Origin: Saprospiraceae bacterium
Lineage (GTDB): Bacteria; Bacteroidota; Bacteroidia; Chitinophagales; Saprospiraceae
DNA length: 64,000 bases
Reading direction: 5' to 3'
Assembly (NCBI GenBank): GCA_016714785.1
Contig: JADKCC010000030.1
Coordinates: forward strand, 1-64,000
The translations under genes and the position numbers were made by a program. Shown here one piece after another: positions 1-8,701 of the stretch. Below the pieces are notes generated by a model. The model worked only from the letters and a program-made list of their open reading frames with translations. It searched no databases and was not told the DNA's origin. Each line of letters opens with the position of its first letter. Within the stretch, counting starts at the first letter, position 1.

Positions 1-1023
1 TGATGCTTGAAATAGATGTAAGAAAAGATAAGGATGGAATTCTTTGGCTCTTACATGATAATGAATTAACCAGAACCACTAATGGCGAAGGTGATATTTT
101 ATCAAAAAAACTAGTGAATTATCACAGATATTTTTTAATGTCTCAAAATGACTCCTTAACAAAAAGAACACATACCCACTCTTACTGAACTTCTAGATTA
201 TATTAAGGATAAACATATCTACCTAATGTTGGATGTAAAAGGCGATATATATGATCAAGTTCTTGACCTAGTCAAAAAATACAATCTAGATAACAGATGT
301 CTTGTTTTAACGTTCACCATAGACAATACCAAAAAAGTGCTAAGCTCAAAAAGTAATGTAATGGTTTCTGCACTAATAGATTCAGATAAAGACTATGCTT
401 CGCTAGTGGATTTACATGCTTCTAAAGAAAGTATTGCAGCTTACATAACAGATAAAACATCAGATAAAATCATTCATAAAATTAAAAATGTAGGCTTAAT
501 AACTTTAAGTGATCCGAGAGAAGTATGGAATAAAAGGTACCAACCATTCACTTTGCAATACTACGATTCTTTAACATTTAAAAGGAAACTTGACATACTT
601 GTTACAGACTTTCCGATTGAAGTTGCAAAGATGTTTCAAGCTGATGAACTAAAAAAACAATCGATCCACGCCATACACCTAAAAAAATTCAAATGGTTGG
701 CCGAACAACAATATGACTCACTCTCTACCCTACTCCATGATGATGTGCATTACATTCACTCCAATGGCTGGAAAGAATCCAAAGCTGATGTCATTGCCAA
801 CTTAAAATCGGGAAAGCTAACCTATACAGAGGTTAAAGTACACGAATCAGATGTTAGGCTTATTGGCAATACAGGTGTAGTCACAGGTAAAGGGACATTT
901 TATGTCAGTATGGACGGAAAACCATACTCCTTTGATCTTTATTATACAGAAGTGTATGTAAATACAGATACTGAAATAAAGTTAATCAGCAGGCATGCTT
1001 GCAAATATGAGAAGAAGGATTGA
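1..1023 (+). pseudogene. Glycerophosphodiester phosphodiesterase with C-terminal DUF4440/SnoaL-like domain; 5'-truncated and frameshifted
   Basis: The first part (3-188) reads as a GDPD barrel start: an ElDV-type strand followed by KDGILWLLHDNELTRTTNG, the HD and RTT motifs of the family. The catalytic HR motif should lie upstream of the window. From about 160 the frame shifts by one. Removing one A from the A5 run at 161-165 joins the two halves as SLTKEHIPTLTELL, and the second half runs to 1023. GDPD ends near DILVTDFP; the last ~110 residues resemble a DUF4440/NTF2-like fold (FKWLAEQQYDSLSTLL, then alternating strands). The family hydrolyses glycerophosphodiesters. The shift may be a real lesion or a homopolymer sequencing error. 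The domain assignment is fairly firm; the fusion is inferred from continuity of the reading frame. Confidence 0.75.
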
Positions 1024-1027
1024 AGAT

Positions 1028-1762
1028 TTAATATTTACTAAAGTCATACAAAGATTTATCTGATTTGAGGTACAACTCACGTAGATAGTGCGTCCCATCA
1101 AGCGAGTGATACAATTTTGTGATTTCACTTTGTCTCTCTGAAACATAGCTACCTGGATTCTTGACTTTATACTTTCGTGGACTGGGCAACACCGCTATGA
1201 TGGTAGCAGACTCTCTTAAGTTAATCTTGGATGCTGATTTATTAAAAAATGTCTGTGATGCAGCCTCTGCTCCAAATACCAAAGTACCCATTTCTGCCAC
1301 ATTAAGATACATCTCTAATATTTTTTCCTTAGGCCATAATGTTTCTATCCACAAAGTAAAATATACTTCCAATGCTTTACGGATGTAAGACCTCTGAGGA
1401 AATAAAAATACATTTTTAGATACTTGTTGTGATATGGTACTAGCTCCAAATATTTTTTTACCTTTTTTATTCACATGCATGGCTTTTTGAATAGCCTCTA
1501 TATCCATACCACTGTGAAAGGGCAAGTTTTGGTCTTCAGAAGCCATAGCGCAAACCTTAAGGTATGGAGATATCTTATGACTTGGTACATATTCATATTT
1601 CAATTCACCATCATCTACAGCCATCCTTGTCAACATTTGTAATGTAAATGGTGGGGAAATAACTCTATACAAAAGGACCCAACCCACGGTAATGATCAAG
1701 AGTAAAACAAAAGCATCTTTATAATAAGATTGTATTAGCGTTTTAATGTTGCTTATAGTCAT
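1028..1762 (-). CDS. mtgA: Monofunctional peptidoglycan glycosyltransferase (GT51)
   Basis: A 244-residue protein with one N-terminal membrane helix (about 17-35) and a GT51 domain. Visible motifs are SEDQNLPFHSGMD, with the catalytic Glu of the EDxxFxxHxG signature, and GASTISQQVSKN, matching the G-S-T-I-x-Q-Q motif, followed by RKALEVYFTLWIE and KEKILEMYLN. There is no transpeptidase domain, and the length fits monofunctional MtgA rather than a bifunctional PBP. It polymerises lipid II into glycan strands at the periplasmic face of the inner membrane. Six bases separate it from the Nudix gene upstream on the same strand, so the two are probably co-transcribed. Confidence 0.93.
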   Translation of the reverse strand: MTISNIKTLIQSYYKDAFVLLLIITVGWVLLYRVISPPFTLQMLTRMAVDDGELKYEYVPSHKISPYLKVCAMASEDQNLPFHSGMDIEAIQKAMHVNKKGKKIFGASTISQQVSKNVFLFPQRSYIRKALEVYFTLWIETLWPKEKILEMYLNVAEMGTLVFGAEAASQTFFNKSASKINLRESATIIAVLPSPRKYKVKNPGSYVSERQSEITKLYHSLDGTHYLRELYLKSDKSLYDFSKY

Positions 1763-1768
1763 CTTTAT

Positions 1769-2442
1769 TTACTTAATTTTAATTTGCACTTTACTCACTA
1801 TTTCTTGCGTATCTTGTGTATGAAGTACTTCGAGAATATTGGGATAAACTTCTCTCTTCTTGCTAAAGAAACGCTCCAAAGTCATCCATTCAGCTCGTTC
1901 AATATCTTCGTTTTGCTGTGGGATAAGCGCTTGCTTTTTAGCTTCAATAAGATACCAATGTGATTTTTTAATGATACGTTTACCTACATTGCTCCTATAC
2001 GTGTGTCTGGTCACCATTAGTTTTTGGGTGATTGTCATTTTTTTCATACCCGTCTCTTCCATCACTTCACGAATGGTAGCTTCCTTTTTGGTTTCATTGG
2101 CTTCAATCTTCCCTTTGGGCAAGTCCCATGACCCACGTCTATATATGAATAAGTATTCATTTTTTTCATTTTTGACCAAACCACCTCCCGCTTCAATCTC
2201 CGAAAAATGAGATTTAAAATCTGCTTTTAATTTCTCAAAATCTTCAAAGTGGATGATCAATTTTTCTGACTTGATCGATTTTTCCAAAATAGAGATATAA
2301 TCCAGCAAGTGCTTTTATTTCCTGTATATTTTACAACCACGCTGCCTGAGGCTACGGTGTCACCCAATGTCACATTTGCAGAAGGTTTTAAGATAACTTC
2401 TACTTCATTGATATAAATTTTATAAATTTGCGGCTTCTCCAT
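1769..2442 (-). pseudogene. Nudix hydrolase, single-base frameshift near 2315
   Basis: The Nudix box is complete: GKIEANETKKEATIREVMEE followed by TG, matching Gx5Ex7REUxEExGU. It is preceded by a Bacteroidota-type N-terminal extension. That extension (from ATG 2442, MEKPQIYKIYINEVEV...) is in a different frame from the rest. Adding one A to the A-run near 2315-2318 restores YTGNKKHLLDYISILEK, so the gene has lost one base in a homopolymer, or the sequence has an error. Without the repair, the downstream frame would start at 2308. The start at 2442 lies only 12 bp from the divergent pyrE start. Nudix enzymes cleave nucleoside diphosphates linked to another moiety; the substrate is not predictable here. 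Confidence 0.8.
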
Positions 2443-2454
2443 TAAAATTTTAAA

Positions 2455-3090
2455 ATGAATATTGAAAATCTGATCGCACAAAATCTACTGCAAATTAAAG
2501 CAATTAAATTAAGCCCACAAAATCCTTTTACGTGGGCATCGGGAATGAGGTCCCCAATTTACTGTGATAACCGCATAACTCTCTCATATCCAACAGTTAG
2601 AAATATTATAAAAAAATCACTAGGTACGCTTTCAAAATCATTTGGCAACATAGATATTGTCGCTGGAGTTGCCACAGCAGGAATTGCGCATGGTGCTTTA
2701 TTGGCAGATGAGTTGGATTTACCTTTTTGTTATGTCAGATCAGCGCCTAAGGGGCATGGCAGACAGAACCAAATAGAAGGAGAAATAGCCGCTAATTCAA
2801 AAATTCTGGTAGTAGAAGAGCTTATGTCAACGGGAGGCAGTGCGTTGGAAGAAGTGGAAATTTTGCGTGCTGAAGGACATGAAATACTAGGGGTAATGGC
2901 TATTTTTGACTATGGATTTGAAAAAGCTAAGGAAAATTTTAGGAATTCACAGTGCAAATATCTTTCTTTGTCCAATTATTCTGCACTAATCCAAGAAGCG
3001 AGAACTTCAGATTACATCTCTGAAGATCAATCTGTCACATTAGCCCAATGGAATTGTGACCCACAAAACTGGTACCAGAATAACTTTTAA
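2455..3090 (+). CDS. pyrE: Orotate phosphoribosyltransferase
   Basis: At 211 residues this is the usual family length. FTWASGMRSPIYCDNR at the N-terminus, the flexible catalytic loop RSAPKGHGRQNQIEG (about 95-109) and the PRPP-binding motif VVEELMSTGGSA (about 119-130) identify PyrE. It converts orotate and PRPP to orotidine 5'-phosphate in pyrimidine synthesis. The PRPP motif has EE where ED is more common, which is a conservative change. The gene is divergent from the Nudix gene with a 12-bp gap, so its promoter must overlap that gene. A 34-bp gap leads to the M42 peptidase on the same strand. Confidence 0.95.
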   Translation: MNIENLIAQNLLQIKAIKLSPQNPFTWASGMRSPIYCDNRITLSYPTVRNIIKKSLGTLSKSFGNIDIVAGVATAGIAHGALLADELDLPFCYVRSAPKGHGRQNQIEGEIAANSKILVVEELMSTGGSALEEVEILRAEGHEILGVMAIFDYGFEKAKENFRNSQCKYLSLSNYSALIQEARTSDYISEDQSVTLAQWNCDPQNWYQNNF

Positions 3091-3124
3091 TATTAAAAAA
3101 TAGCAAAACCGAATCAACTCATAC

Positions 3125-4204
3125 ATGAGCATCATAAATAAAAATTCAGAAAGTTTTTTATACGAATATCTCAATAATGCCGCACCAACAGGATACGAAG
3201 CTCCTGGCCAAAAAATATGGGTGGATTACATCAAACCTTATGTGGATGAGTGGCATTTAGATAATTATGGTACTGCTTATGGTATCATCAATCCTGGGAT
3301 GGACTATCGGGTAGTCATAGAAGCCCATGCAGATGAAATATCTTGGTATGTCAATTATATAGCTGATAATGGATTTATTCAAGTAATCAGAAATGGTGGA
3401 TCAGATCATATCATTGCTCCATCCATGCGTGTCAACATACATACTAAAAAAGGTATAGTAAAAGGTGTATTTGGATGGCCTGCTATACATACACGCAAAG
3501 GAAAAGATGAAAATATGGCTCCGACTATGGATAATATATTTGTGGATGTTGGAGCCAAGGACAAAGCCGAAGTACTCGACATGGGCATACATGTAGGATG
3601 TGTTATTACTTTTCAAGATGAGCTCACCAAACTCAATAATGTATATTATTGTGGTCGTGCATTGGACAATAGGATGGGTGGATTTTGTATCGCAGAAGTA
3701 GCCAGAATGCTTAAAGAAAAGAAGAAAAAACTTCCTTTCTCCTTGTATATTGTGAATGCAGTACAAGAAGAAATAGGCCTTCGTGGTGCTGAAATGATAG
3801 CCAATACCATCAAACCTCACGTAGCCATTGTTACCGATGTAACCCATGATACTAGCACACCATTGGTTAATAATAAGATACAAGGCGATATAAAATGTGG
3901 GGCTGGGCCTAGCCTTACGTATGCTCCCGCTGTGCACAACCTTCTACTCGAACAAATAATAGCTGTTGCTGAGCAAAAAAAGATAGAATTTCAGCGTGCA
4001 GCAGCAAGCAGAAGTACGGGAACGGATACTGATGCATTTGCCTACAGCAATGGAGGTGTTCCGTCAGTATTGATATCCCTTCCACTGAGATATATGCACA
4101 CAACAGTTGAAATGGCGCACCAAAAAGACATAGAAAGTGTGATCACTTTGATTTATGAATCTTTGATTAGTATTAAGGCAGGGCAAAGTTTTAAGTATTT
4201 TTAA
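3125..4204 (+). CDS. M42 family zinc aminopeptidase
   Basis: The 359 residues contain the full set of M42 metal and catalytic motifs: HAD at 68-70, ALDNRMG with metal Asp 181, QEEIGLRG with catalytic/metal Glu 215-216, TDVTHD with Asp 238, and a C-terminal RYMHTTVE with metal His. There is no signal peptide, so it is cytoplasmic. Members are dodecameric aminopeptidases that trim peptides (glutamyl aminopeptidase or deblocking aminopeptidase), sometimes mis-annotated as endoglucanases. It sits between pyrE and the glutaminase gene, with 8 bp to the latter. Confidence 0.92.
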   Translation: MSIINKNSESFLYEYLNNAAPTGYEAPGQKIWVDYIKPYVDEWHLDNYGTAYGIINPGMDYRVVIEAHADEISWYVNYIADNGFIQVIRNGGSDHIIAPSMRVNIHTKKGIVKGVFGWPAIHTRKGKDENMAPTMDNIFVDVGAKDKAEVLDMGIHVGCVITFQDELTKLNNVYYCGRALDNRMGGFCIAEVARMLKEKKKKLPFSLYIVNAVQEEIGLRGAEMIANTIKPHVAIVTDVTHDTSTPLVNNKIQGDIKCGAGPSLTYAPAVHNLLLEQIIAVAEQKKIEFQRAAASRSTGTDTDAFAYSNGGVPSVLISLPLRYMHTTVEMAHQKDIESVITLIYESLISIKAGQSFKYF

Positions 4205-4212
4205 AAATACTG

Positions 4213-5127
4213 ATGGATTATCAATTTGTCATCAACTCACTTTACGACAAGGTATCAAACGAACCTTTGCAAGGTGCTGTAGCCAATTATATACCTGAAT
4301 TAGCTAAAGTAAATCCTAAGTATTTTGGTGTAGCTTTGACTTTAACAGACAATACAGCTTTTGCTATTGGAAATGCTGATATTAAATTTTCAATTCAGAG
4401 TATTGCCAAAGTATTTTCATTAGCACTTGCTTATAGCCTTATAGGTGATGAAATATGGCAAAGAGTGAATGTAGAACCATCAGGTACTTCTTTTAACTCA
4501 TTAGTCCAATTGGAAGCTGATCTTGGGTTACCACGCAATCCATTTGTAAACGGAGGTGCTTTAGTGATCTGCGATATCTTGATGTGTCAATTGGAAGACG
4601 CAAAATCTCAACTATTGACTTTTATTAGGAATCTATCGGACAATCCCTTGATAGAATATTCTCCCAATATAGCTGCATCGGAAAAAACAAATGGCTTTAG
4701 AAATATTGCTTTGTGCAATTTCATTAAGTCTTTTGGAAATATCAAAAATCATCCAAACGATGTTTTGGATTTATATTTCGATTTGTGCTCTATAGAAATG
4801 TCATGTTCCGAACTTTCTAAATCATTCCTTTTCCTTGCCAATAATGGTTGTAAAACCACTGATGGACTGAAAATATTGAATTATAGCCAAACTAAAAGGA
4901 TCAATGCCATCATGCAGACATGCGGATTTTATGATGAGTCGGGCGAGTTTACATTTAAAGTTGGATTGCCGGGTAAAAGTGGTGTAGGTGGAGGTATTGT
5001 AGCTATTCATCCTAATCTTTATAGTATCGTCACTTGGAGTCCACTACTCAATGAAAAGGGAAATTCTGTAAAAGGCATTCATTTCTTAGAACAATTTACC
5101 ACTGAAACGCAATATTCTATTTTTTGA
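4213..5127 (+). CDS. glsA: Glutaminase
   Basis: 304 residues, the normal length of the bacterial serine-dependent glutaminase family. The nucleophile motif SIAK (Ser63-Lys66) is in FSIQSIAKVFSL, followed by the family block EPSGTSFNSLVQLE and NPFVNGGALV. KVGLPGKSGVGGGIVA near the C-terminus is the conserved glycine-rich loop. The enzyme hydrolyses glutamine to glutamate and ammonia. It follows the M42 peptidase gene by 8 bp on the same strand, suggesting one transcript in which a peptidase and a glutaminase supply free amino acids; that link is inference. Confidence 0.93.
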   Translation: MDYQFVINSLYDKVSNEPLQGAVANYIPELAKVNPKYFGVALTLTDNTAFAIGNADIKFSIQSIAKVFSLALAYSLIGDEIWQRVNVEPSGTSFNSLVQLEADLGLPRNPFVNGGALVICDILMCQLEDAKSQLLTFIRNLSDNPLIEYSPNIAASEKTNGFRNIALCNFIKSFGNIKNHPNDVLDLYFDLCSIEMSCSELSKSFLFLANNGCKTTDGLKILNYSQTKRINAIMQTCGFYDESGEFTFKVGLPGKSGVGGGIVAIHPNLYSIVTWSPLLNEKGNSVKGIHFLEQFTTETQYSIF

Positions 5128-5143
5128 TACTACTTTCTAAAAT

Positions 5144-5512
5144 TCAAATCCTTGTAAGAATTAACAGACATAATGCAATAAATGCAGGAAGCCCCTGTAT
5201 AATAAATAATCTATAAGACACAGTGTACCATCCATAAAGACCTGCTGCTACAACACAACTGAGAAAAAACATGCCAATATTTTGTGACCATCGTATATCT
5301 TGAATTAATAACGACCAAATCAAACCTGTAGCAAGAAAACCATTGTACAATCCTTGATTGGCAGCCAATAATTTAGTTTTCTCAAAAAGACTTGGGTCCA
5401 TCATTTTGAACGTTCGCTTTCCTACAGTAGTCCAAGCAAACATTTCCATCCACATAAAGTAAAAATGCATGGCTGCCACGATACCTACCAGTAAAACTAT
5501 GATTATTCCCAT
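5144..5512 (-). CDS. DUF1304 family membrane protein
   Basis: About 122 residues with four predicted membrane helices. The block AAMHFYFMWMEMFAW is characteristic of DUF1304, as is NQGLYNGFLATGL. The longer open frame reaches a TTG at 5572, but the first in-frame ATG (5512) gives the usual family length and puts the first helix at the N-terminus, so this start is preferred. Function is unknown; the family is thought to be inner-membrane. It faces glsA convergently with a 16-bp gap. Confidence 0.8.
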   Translation of the reverse strand: MGIIIVLLVGIVAAMHFYFMWMEMFAWTTVGKRTFKMMDPSLFEKTKLLAANQGLYNGFLATGLIWSLLIQDIRWSQNIGMFFLSCVVAAGLYGWYTVSYRLFIIQGLPAFIALCLLILTRI

Positions 5513-5701
5513 TGTAATGAATTTGTGATGCAAAAGTAAATGATATTCTTGGTACTTTTTTACATCATTCAACTTTAATTTTGTTTACAACCAGCACAAG
5601 GTTTATCGATATATTTATTTAGTTAAAGATATCTATCCTTTGGCATTTCACTACAATTATGGCACTTATTATTTATTTATGTCAACATAGTAGATCTAAA
5701 A

Positions 5702-5734
5702 TAAAAAAAAGGAGCAGTTCAACAACTACTCCTT
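5702..5734 (-). terminator. Rho-independent terminator of the peroxiredoxin gene
   Basis: On the minus strand an 11-bp stem (AAGGAGTAGTT pairing with AACTGCTCCTT, one G-U) encloses a 4-nt loop and is followed by eight T. It lies 48 bp downstream of the peroxiredoxin stop. Confidence 0.8.
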
Positions 5735-5781
5735 CATACAAAACAACAATTCTTAACCTTCTTTAGCTATATTTTAATACT

Positions 5782-6468
5782 TTAGTTGAGAGGTAATGAT
5801 TTAGTACAAAAAAACCAATCACTACACTTCATATCTTCAGTTTCGAGTCTCTCTTTAGCTGTATTGCATGAGCCAGCTGGTGAGACGATTACATCTTCAC
5901 CTGGTCTCCAGTCGGCTGGTGTCGCTATACCGTGCTTATCTGCGGTTTGCATAGCAACCAAGGCTCTCTTCAATTCGTCAAAATTTCTACCCAACGATAA
6001 TGGATAATAAATCATAGCTCTGATGATGCCTTTAGGATCTACAAAAAATACGGCACGAACTGCTTTAGTACTGGATTCTCCCGGCTGGATCATTCCGTAC
6101 TTTTGCGCAATTTCCATAGTTATATCTTCTATCAAAGGAAATTTAACTTCGATATTTTTCATATCACGGAATTCAATTTTTTCTTTAATAGTACGTAACC
6201 ATGCTATGTGGCTATACAATCCATCAATGGAAAGCCCAACTAGATCACAGTTTAGCGCATTAAATTCTGATTCCATCTTTGCGAAAGTCATAAACTCGGT
6301 GGTACAAACTGGCGTAAAATCTGCTGGGTGACTGAATAAGATTACCCACTTACCTTCATAATCTTGAGGGAAAGTGATGTCACCTTGTGTGGTTACAGCT
6401 TTAAAAGATGGTGCTTTATCACCTATTCTTGGAAGATGACTGATAGTATTTTCTACTAATGTATCCAT
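5782..6468 (-). CDS. Peroxiredoxin, Prx6-type
   Basis: 228 residues. The peroxidatic site is PADFTPVCTTEF with Pro48, Thr52 and Cys55 (PxxxTxxC). DGLYSHIAW and the long C-terminal arm are typical of the Prx6/archaeal 2-Cys subgroup. Cysteines at 201, 215 and 221 in the tail are candidate resolving residues. The enzyme reduces H2O2 and organic peroxides in the cytoplasm. It lies downstream of the MBL-rhodanese gene on the same strand across a 93-bp gap that holds a 14-bp hairpin, so persulfide and peroxide handling may be linked; that is inference. Confidence 0.93.
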   Translation of the reverse strand: MDTLVENTISHLPRIGDKAPSFKAVTTQGDITFPQDYEGKWVILFSHPADFTPVCTTEFMTFAKMESEFNALNCDLVGLSIDGLYSHIAWLRTIKEKIEFRDMKNIEVKFPLIEDITMEIAQKYGMIQPGESSTKAVRAVFFVDPKGIIRAMIYYPLSLGRNFDELKRALVAMQTADKHGIATPADWRPGEDVIVSPAGSCNTAKERLETEDMKCSDWFFCTKSLPLN

Positions 6469-6504
6469 TATAAAAATTTATTATTTATGATTTATAAATC
6501 TAAG

Positions 6505-6550
6505 AAATGCCGTCTATTAAAGGTTTAATTATCTCGAATAGACGACATTT
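6505..6550 (-). terminator. Hairpin between MBL-rhodanese and peroxiredoxin genes
   Basis: On the minus strand AAATGTCGTCTATT pairs with AATAGACGGCATTT, 14 bp with one U-G pair, around an 18-nt loop. The following sequence is only moderately T-rich, so it may attenuate or stabilise mRNA rather than terminate fully. Confidence 0.5.
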
Positions 6551-6561
6551 AATAGTTAAGA

Positions 6562-7986
6562 TTATAATAAAGTACTAGGACAAACGTAGTCTGTCAACTT
6601 AAATTTGCCCGACTCTTTAATTTCTTTAAATCCTCCATCCACATTGATTAGATTTTCATACCCTCGAGACTTCAATATGGATGCAAAACTCATCGAACGA
6701 TACCCACCTGCACAATGAACATAATATGTTTTACTTGTATTAACCAATTTCATACTTTCATTGACGTAGTCAAGTGGCGCATTTTCAGCAGAAACGATAT
6801 GTTCAGAATCGTATTCACTTTTTTTCCTTACATCAAGTATGTTGATTTCAGGATTTTTAGCTTCAATTTCTGCAAATTCAGCAGCTGTAATATTTGGAAT
6901 CGTTTCAACTTCATTGCCTGCGGCTATCCATGCGTCTATGCCACCTTCAAGATATCCGATAGTAAAGTCATACCCTACCCTTGCCAATCTAGTGATAATT
7001 TCCTCTTCTCTACCTGGGTCAGCTACAACTAGGATTTCTTGTTTAATATCAGGTATCAATGTTCCTACCCATACTGCAAAACTACCGTCTATACCAATAT
7101 TGATACTGTTAGGAACAAATGATTTTGCAAATGTACTTGCTGCACGAGTATCCAATATCAATGCGTGTGTTTCATTTGCAATTAATTCAAATTCTCTTGG
7201 ATTCAGTGCTTTTTGACCTCTTTCCATTACTGTGTCTATACTATCATATCCTTGGATATTCATCAATACATTTTTCGGAAAGTAACCTGGAGGTGGCATT
7301 AAACCATGTAATACTTCTTTGATAAATACATCTTTGGTAAGTCCTGGCCTAAGGGCATAATTTGTTTTCTTTTGATTGCCCAATGTATCGGATGTTTCTT
7401 TTGACATATTTTTACCACAAGCACTTCCTGCGCCATGTGCTGGATATACGATCAAATCATCAGATAATGGCATAATTTTATTTTGTAAAGAGTCAAAAAG
7501 ATGACCAGCCAATTTTTCTTCTGTCAATTCTGAAATCACATGTTGCGCCAAATCAGGTCTTCCCACATCACCAATGAATACTGTATCACCGGTGAAAAGT
7601 GCTTTTTCTTCCCCATTTTCGTCTATCAAAAGGAAGCAACTGCTTTCCATAGTGTGACCTGGAGTGTGAATTACTTTTATCTTGATATTGCCGATATTAA
7701 ATATCTCATCATCTTTAGCAACGTACATTTCGAAACCAGTTTTTGCTGTTGTAGGTCCATAAACGATTTTTGCACCTGTTTTTTGAGCTAAATCTATGTG
7801 GCCAGATACGAAGTCTGCGTGAAAGTGTGTTTCAAATACATATTTAATTTTAGCGCCATCAGCATTTGCTTTGTCTATGTAAGGCTGTACTTCTCTAAGT
7901 GGATCTATAACTAATGCTTCCCCGTTACTTTCTACATAATATGCTCCTTGAGCAAGACATCCAGTATAAATTTGTTCTAACTTCAT
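6562..7986 (-). CDS. MBL-fold persulfide dioxygenase/hydrolase fused to two rhodanese domains
   Basis: 474 residues. Residues 1-240 form a metallo-beta-lactamase domain of the ETHE1/Blh type: THFHADFVSGH with metal ligands His54, His56, Asp58, then HTPGHT and LFTGDTVFIGDVGRPDL. Residues 265-360 are a rhodanese domain without an active-site Cys (VVADPGREEE at that place). Residues 375-474 are a second rhodanese with the active loop HCAGGYRS (Cys425). ETHE1-type enzymes oxidise glutathione persulfide to sulfite; rhodaneses transfer sulfane sulfur. A sulfide detoxification role is likely. It precedes the peroxiredoxin on the same strand. Confidence 0.9.
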   Translation of the reverse strand: MKLEQIYTGCLAQGAYYVESNGEALVIDPLREVQPYIDKANADGAKIKYVFETHFHADFVSGHIDLAQKTGAKIVYGPTTAKTGFEMYVAKDDEIFNIGNIKIKVIHTPGHTMESSCFLLIDENGEEKALFTGDTVFIGDVGRPDLAQHVISELTEEKLAGHLFDSLQNKIMPLSDDLIVYPAHGAGSACGKNMSKETSDTLGNQKKTNYALRPGLTKDVFIKEVLHGLMPPPGYFPKNVLMNIQGYDSIDTVMERGQKALNPREFELIANETHALILDTRAASTFAKSFVPNSINIGIDGSFAVWVGTLIPDIKQEILVVADPGREEEIITRLARVGYDFTIGYLEGGIDAWIAAGNEVETIPNITAAEFAEIEAKNPEINILDVRKKSEYDSEHIVSAENAPLDYVNESMKLVNTSKTYYVHCAGGYRSMSFASILKSRGYENLINVDGGFKEIKESGKFKLTDYVCPSTLL

Positions 7987-8251
7987 GTGATTAATATTTA
8001 TTTAATAATGATGAAAAATGATTAACGATGCAAAGGTAAGAGTAGAATTTTCAACCATGAGTGACCAAAGTTACAAAAGTCAATGATTATTTATCAAAAT
8101 TGCATCTATGAAGTAAAAATTCCAATTAATTAGGGCTGCTGAATATATTTTTTGAGCTCAATTTCGATATGTCGAAGGAGAATTATAGTTCAATTTCATG
8201 GCAAAATGAGTCATTAGGATGCATCCTAAACTAGCAAGCTAAGACAAATAT

Positions 8252-8701
8252 TTAAATAAATTTAACCATTTCGTCAGCTTTAGATGTTCCAAGCAATATT
8301 TTATCCCCATTTTTCAAAGTAAGTTGTAGCCCTCTTTTGCCTTTTATGGTGTATGCTCTACCTGATTTGCCTCGCCGATTGCCCCATCCACCATATTCTT
8401 GTAGTGGCTTGTAGGTACGTACTTCCATTTTTACAATTTCTTTTCTAGACAATTCCTTCCACTTAAAATGGAATGGAAACATTTTGTATCTCACACTTTC
8501 ATTAGAAATTTCTGTACTAAGTTTCAATGAAGATATGAACAAACTAAGCAGCCCGACACTTAGTACACTTATATAAAAAAAAGTCAAGTCATCATGCTTC
8601 AATAAAAAATATAAAAGCCAATTACCCACAAGCGTTACTGCCATGATACTCAACGGCCAAATACTATCAATTTTTTGGACTTCTTCAAATTTCTTGTGCA
8701 T
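8252..8701 (-). CDS. Membrane protein with PH-like domain (DUF6141-like)
   Basis: 149 residues with two N-terminal membrane helices (about 15-60), then a beta-rich soluble part containing KMEVRTYKPLQEYGGWGNRR and GRAYTIKGKRGLQLTLKNG, a pattern seen in small Bacteroidota bacterial PH-like/DUF6141 proteins. Function is unknown. Its ATG overlaps the stop codon of the M28 peptidase by one base (TAATG), which indicates translational coupling in one operon. Confidence 0.7.
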   Translation of the reverse strand: MHKKFEEVQKIDSIWPLSIMAVTLVGNWLLYFLLKHDDLTFFYISVLSVGLLSLFISSLKLSTEISNESVRYKMFPFHFKWKELSRKEIVKMEVRTYKPLQEYGGWGNRRGKSGRAYTIKGKRGLQLTLKNGDKILLGTSKADEMVKFI

